Shown in pieces: positions 5,531 through 7,543 of a stretch of DNA of 7,543 nucleotides (the first letter of the stretch is position 1; each line of letters opens with the position of its first letter). The translations under genes and the position numbers were made by a program. This stretch comes from Clostridium sp. UBA6758 (GTDB taxonomy: Bacteria > Bacillota > Clostridia > Clostridiales > Clostridiaceae): NCBI GenBank assembly GCA_002453475.1, contig DKGY01000005.1, positions 46,146-53,688 on the forward strand. The letters are read 5' to 3'. Under the pieces are notes generated by a model. The model was not told the origin of the DNA, made no database searches, and saw only the letters and a program-made list of their open reading frames with translations.

Positions 5531-6658
5531 TTGAGTAATGACAAAACTTCTATTAATAGAAGAACCACTATCAATAAAACCGAATCTATAGATGCTAAAA
5601 AAAAGGCCTTAAAGAAAAAAAGAGCAAAGCAGCGTAAACGACGAAGAATTATATCTATAATAATAATATCATTAATTATATTACTTATTGTATTCTTAAT
5701 AAGTATTAATTCTACTCTAGGTAGAATTAAACGTACTACAATTGATGATAAAAATTTAGAAATTAGTGATAAATTTAAAAATAGCGAAACTTATACAAAA
5801 GAATATAACAATGTAGTAAATATTGCTTTCTTCGGATTAGATGAGAAAGTTGATGATATACAACGTTCTGACGCCATAATGATTGGAACTCTTGATCCCA
5901 TTAATAATAAAATTAAAATTACCTCTTTAATGAGAGATTCTTATGTTAATATTCCTGACTATGGGTATGATAAGCTTAATCATGCCTATGCCTATGGGGG
6001 ACCTGAACTGTCCATAAGAACTATAAACAAGAATTTTGATCTTAATATTACTGATTATGTTTCTGTTGATTTTACAAAACTTGAAAGTATTATTGATGCT
6101 ATGGGTGGAATTGACATGGAAATGTCTGAGACTGAATTAGAACATGTAAACAAATATCTAGATGTTGTATACACTGCTGCAGGTAAAACTCCAAAACATG
6201 TTTCCTTTGGCAAAAATGGCAAGGTTCATATGACAGGATATGAAGCTCTTGGATATACAAGAATTCGTGGAACTTCAGGAGGTGACTTCGATAGAACTGA
6301 ACGACAAAGAAAAGTAATGAATGAAATATTTAATAACATTTCAAATTCTGGTATTGGTAAACTAACTGTTACAATGAATAAGCTTCTTCCTTTTGTAGAA
6401 ACTAGTTTAACTAACTCCGAAATATTATCTCTAGGTACTCAGGTTCTATCTATGAATAACGCACAATTAGATCAAGCTAGATTCCCTAGAGACGAATATA
6501 GTGAAAACTCTATAATTAATGGAATCTTTTATTTTACTTTTGATGAAAATATAGCAAGAGAAGAGATTCATGAATATTTATTTAAAGATAGTAAACTATG
6601 GGAAAGTGAAACTTCAGATGATAGCAATTCTTCTAAAGATGAGTCTCCCAATAATTAA
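5531..6658 (+). CDS. LCP (LytR-CpsA-Psr) family glycopolymer transferase, first of a tandem pair
   Basis: A 375-residue membrane-anchored LCP protein. LCP enzymes transfer undecaprenyl-linked anionic or other glycopolymers onto peptidoglycan on the outer face of the membrane. A long, strongly basic cytoplasmic N-terminus (1-40, with KKRAKQRKRRR at 29-39) leads into one transmembrane helix (about 40-60, IISIIIISLIILLIVFLISI). The LCP domain follows: VNIAFFGLD at 96-104, RSDAIMIGTLD (112-122), KITSLMRDSYVNIP (129-142), KLNHAYAYGGP (148-158), IIDAMGGIDMEM (187-198), and GYEALGYTRIRG...GDFDRTERQR (237-260) with the conserved arginines. The tail after about 355 is Ser/Asp-rich. The start is TTG at 5531, 7 nt after the SD AAAGGGTGG. 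No ATG occurs before codon 117, so TTG is required to keep the membrane anchor. No confident promoter was found in 5276-5530. The polymer substrate is unknown. Confidence 0.9.
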   Translation: MSNDKTSINRRTTINKTESIDAKKKALKKKRAKQRKRRRIISIIIISLIILLIVFLISINSTLGRIKRTTIDDKNLEISDKFKNSETYTKEYNNVVNIAFFGLDEKVDDIQRSDAIMIGTLDPINNKIKITSLMRDSYVNIPDYGYDKLNHAYAYGGPELSIRTINKNFDLNITDYVSVDFTKLESIIDAMGGIDMEMSETELEHVNKYLDVVYTAAGKTPKHVSFGKNGKVHMTGYEALGYTRIRGTSGGDFDRTERQRKVMNEIFNNISNSGIGKLTVTMNKLLPFVETSLTNSEILSLGTQVLSMNNAQLDQARFPRDEYSENSIINGIFYFTFDENIAREEIHEYLFKDSKLWESETSDDSNSSKDESPNN

Positions 6659-6700
6659 CTTATAAATATATTGTAATATTTATGTAAAGATTGTTAAAAC

Positions 6701-6744
6701 ATATACTTTATTATTATATCTAATATTATAATAATAAAGTATAT
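6701..6744 (+). terminator. AT-rich hairpin between the two LCP genes (possible weak terminator or attenuator)
   Basis: A perfect 18-bp stem (6701-6718 with 6727-6744) and an 8-nt loop, with only one G-C pair. It lies 42 bp after the first LCP stop in a 167-bp gap of extreme AT content. It lacks a GC core and an immediate T tract, so it is not a classical terminator. It could slow polymerase, protect the upstream mRNA 3' end or be a cruciform/protein site. The start of the second LCP lies 81 bp further on. Confidence 0.4.
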
Positions 6745-6825
6745 ATTGCTTTATAAATATATATATAAATATATTTATTTTTAAACTTACTTTTAGAAAA
6801 ATAATAATTTTAGGAAGTGATAACA

Positions 6826-7543
6826 TTGGAAGATTTAAATGGTAAAAAATCAAATAAAAGAAAAAAATCCCGAAAGAAAAAGATAATTATTTCCTGTATT
6901 GCTGTACTTATACTTATACTTATACTTAGTGCTGGACTTTTTTATGGAAATAATCTACTTTCAAAAGTGAAAAGATCAAAAATTGATGAAAGTGATTTAG
7001 GTATTAAGAAAGATGTTGCAGAAAAGGTACAAACTAGTGAAATTAAAGATATAGTAAACATAGCAATTTTAGGTGTAGATGAAGCTGAAAATGATGTAGG
7101 TCGTTCAGATGCTCTTATGATAGCAACCTTTGACCCTGTTCATAAAAAATTAAAGATTACATCTATAATGAGAGATACCTATGTAGACATACCTGAAAAT
7201 GGTAAAGATAAAATCAACCATGCCTTTGCCTATGGTGGTCCTCAACTTTCAATAAAAACTTTAAATCAAAATTTTGGACTTAACATTAAAGATTATGTGA
7301 AAATTAATTTTGAAGAACTTGAAGGACTTGTAGATGCAATTGGTGGTATAGATATGGAACTATCCGATAAAGAAATTGTAGAAGTTGATCATTACATAGA
7401 AAGAGTTTCTAGAGTTTCAAATCTTCCAATAAAGCCTTTAGTAAAAAGCGAATCAGGTAAAGTTCACTTGGATGGTTTTCAAACCTTAGGTTACTGCCGA
7501 ATTAGAAGTACCGATAATGGTGACTTTGATAGAACTGAAAGAC
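6826..7543 (+). CDS. LCP (LytR-CpsA-Psr) family glycopolymer transferase, second of a tandem pair, 3' part missing at the window edge
   Basis: Open from the TTG at 6826 to the right edge (239 codons plus one base), so about 100-140 residues are missing if it resembles its neighbour. It has a short basic N-terminus (KRKKSRKKK, 11-19) and one transmembrane helix (20-41). LCP landmarks are VNIAILGVD (77-85), RSDALMIATFD (93-103), KITSIMRDTYVDIP (110-123), KINHAFAYGGP (129-139), AIGGIDMEL (171-179) and GKVHLDGFQTLGYCRIR...GDFDRTER (211-239). These match the upstream gene block for block, so the two are tandem paralogues. The start is supported by the SD AGGAAGTGAT ending 4 nt before the TTG. The cytoplasmic tail is about half as long as that of the first copy (19 versus 40 residues). 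The two may have different polymer substrates or stages of use. Substrate unknown. Confidence 0.9.
   Translation, partial: MEDLNGKKSNKRKKSRKKKIIISCIAVLILILILSAGLFYGNNLLSKVKRSKIDESDLGIKKDVAEKVQTSEIKDIVNIAILGVDEAENDVGRSDALMIATFDPVHKKLKITSIMRDTYVDIPENGKDKINHAFAYGGPQLSIKTLNQNFGLNIKDYVKINFEELEGLVDAIGGIDMELSDKEIVEVDHYIERVSRVSNLPIKPLVKSESGKVHLDGFQTLGYCRIRSTDNGDFDRTER
6905..6928 (+). repeat. Hexanucleotide tandem repeat TACTTA x4 in the membrane helix of the second LCP
   Basis: Four perfect copies of TACTTA in the coding sequence. In frame they encode alternating Leu-Ile (about residues 28-34) in the transmembrane helix. Because the unit is six bases, gain or loss of a copy would change the helix by two hydrophobic residues without a frameshift. 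Confidence 0.8.

Noticed and set aside
5365..5574. Minus-strand open frame of 69 codons
   Set aside because: It spans an AT-rich intergenic stretch and the start of the first LCP gene on the other strand, has no SD, and its translation (Ile/Tyr/Asn-rich) looks like random AT-rich sequence.

Overview
The window is very AT-rich. It carries spore-coat genes, strong AGGAGGTGA-type ribosome binding sites, many TTG/GTG starts and sigma-K-like promoter strings. Together these point to a spore-forming Firmicute, most likely Clostridium sensu stricto or a close relative. This assignment comes from gene content and composition, not from a database match.

Layout: (1) Positions 1-2744, minus strand: a compact four-gene operon read right to left. 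It encodes a full CotS-family kinase-fold spore-coat protein (1731-2744), a 72-residue coiled-coil protein (1500-1718), a shortened CotS relative with a decayed catalytic loop (725-1489), and a second CotS-family protein cut by the left edge (1-707). At all three junctions the upstream stop codon lies inside the next gene's Shine-Dalgarno sequence. (2) Positions 2745-2880: a divergent control region with a good sigma-K-like promoter for the coat operon, a weaker candidate for the opposite gene, and a 14-bp imperfect inverted repeat whose arms cover both -35 positions. (3) Positions 2881-4014, plus strand: a GT4 glycosyltransferase resembling CotSA. (4) Positions 4069-4118: a long perfect hairpin that should end transcription from both sides. 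(5) Positions 4199-5266, minus strand: mannose-1-phosphate guanylyltransferase with its own sigma-K-like promoter. (6) Positions 5531-7543, plus strand: two tandem LytR-CpsA-Psr (LCP) glycopolymer ligases, the second cut by the right edge.

How the genes may work together (inference): ManC would make GDP-mannose. The GT4 enzyme would add sugars, from GDP-mannose or another donor, to a spore-surface acceptor. The CotS-type proteins would be coat components or small-molecule/sugar kinases. The LCP proteins would attach a finished glycopolymer to peptidoglycan. The sigma-K-like sites suggest that the first three parts are made in the mother cell late in sporulation. No such signal was found for the LCP genes, so they may simply be neighbours.

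The least ordinary parts are the CotS-like pseudokinase with its coiled-coil neighbour, sandwiched between two intact CotS kinase-fold genes, and the mirror-like divergent promoter region.

Three reading frames can be extended upstream of the start chosen here (CotS at 2744, GT4 at 2881, ManC at 5266). In each case the Shine-Dalgarno sequence lies inside the extension and the inferred promoter agrees with the shorter start.
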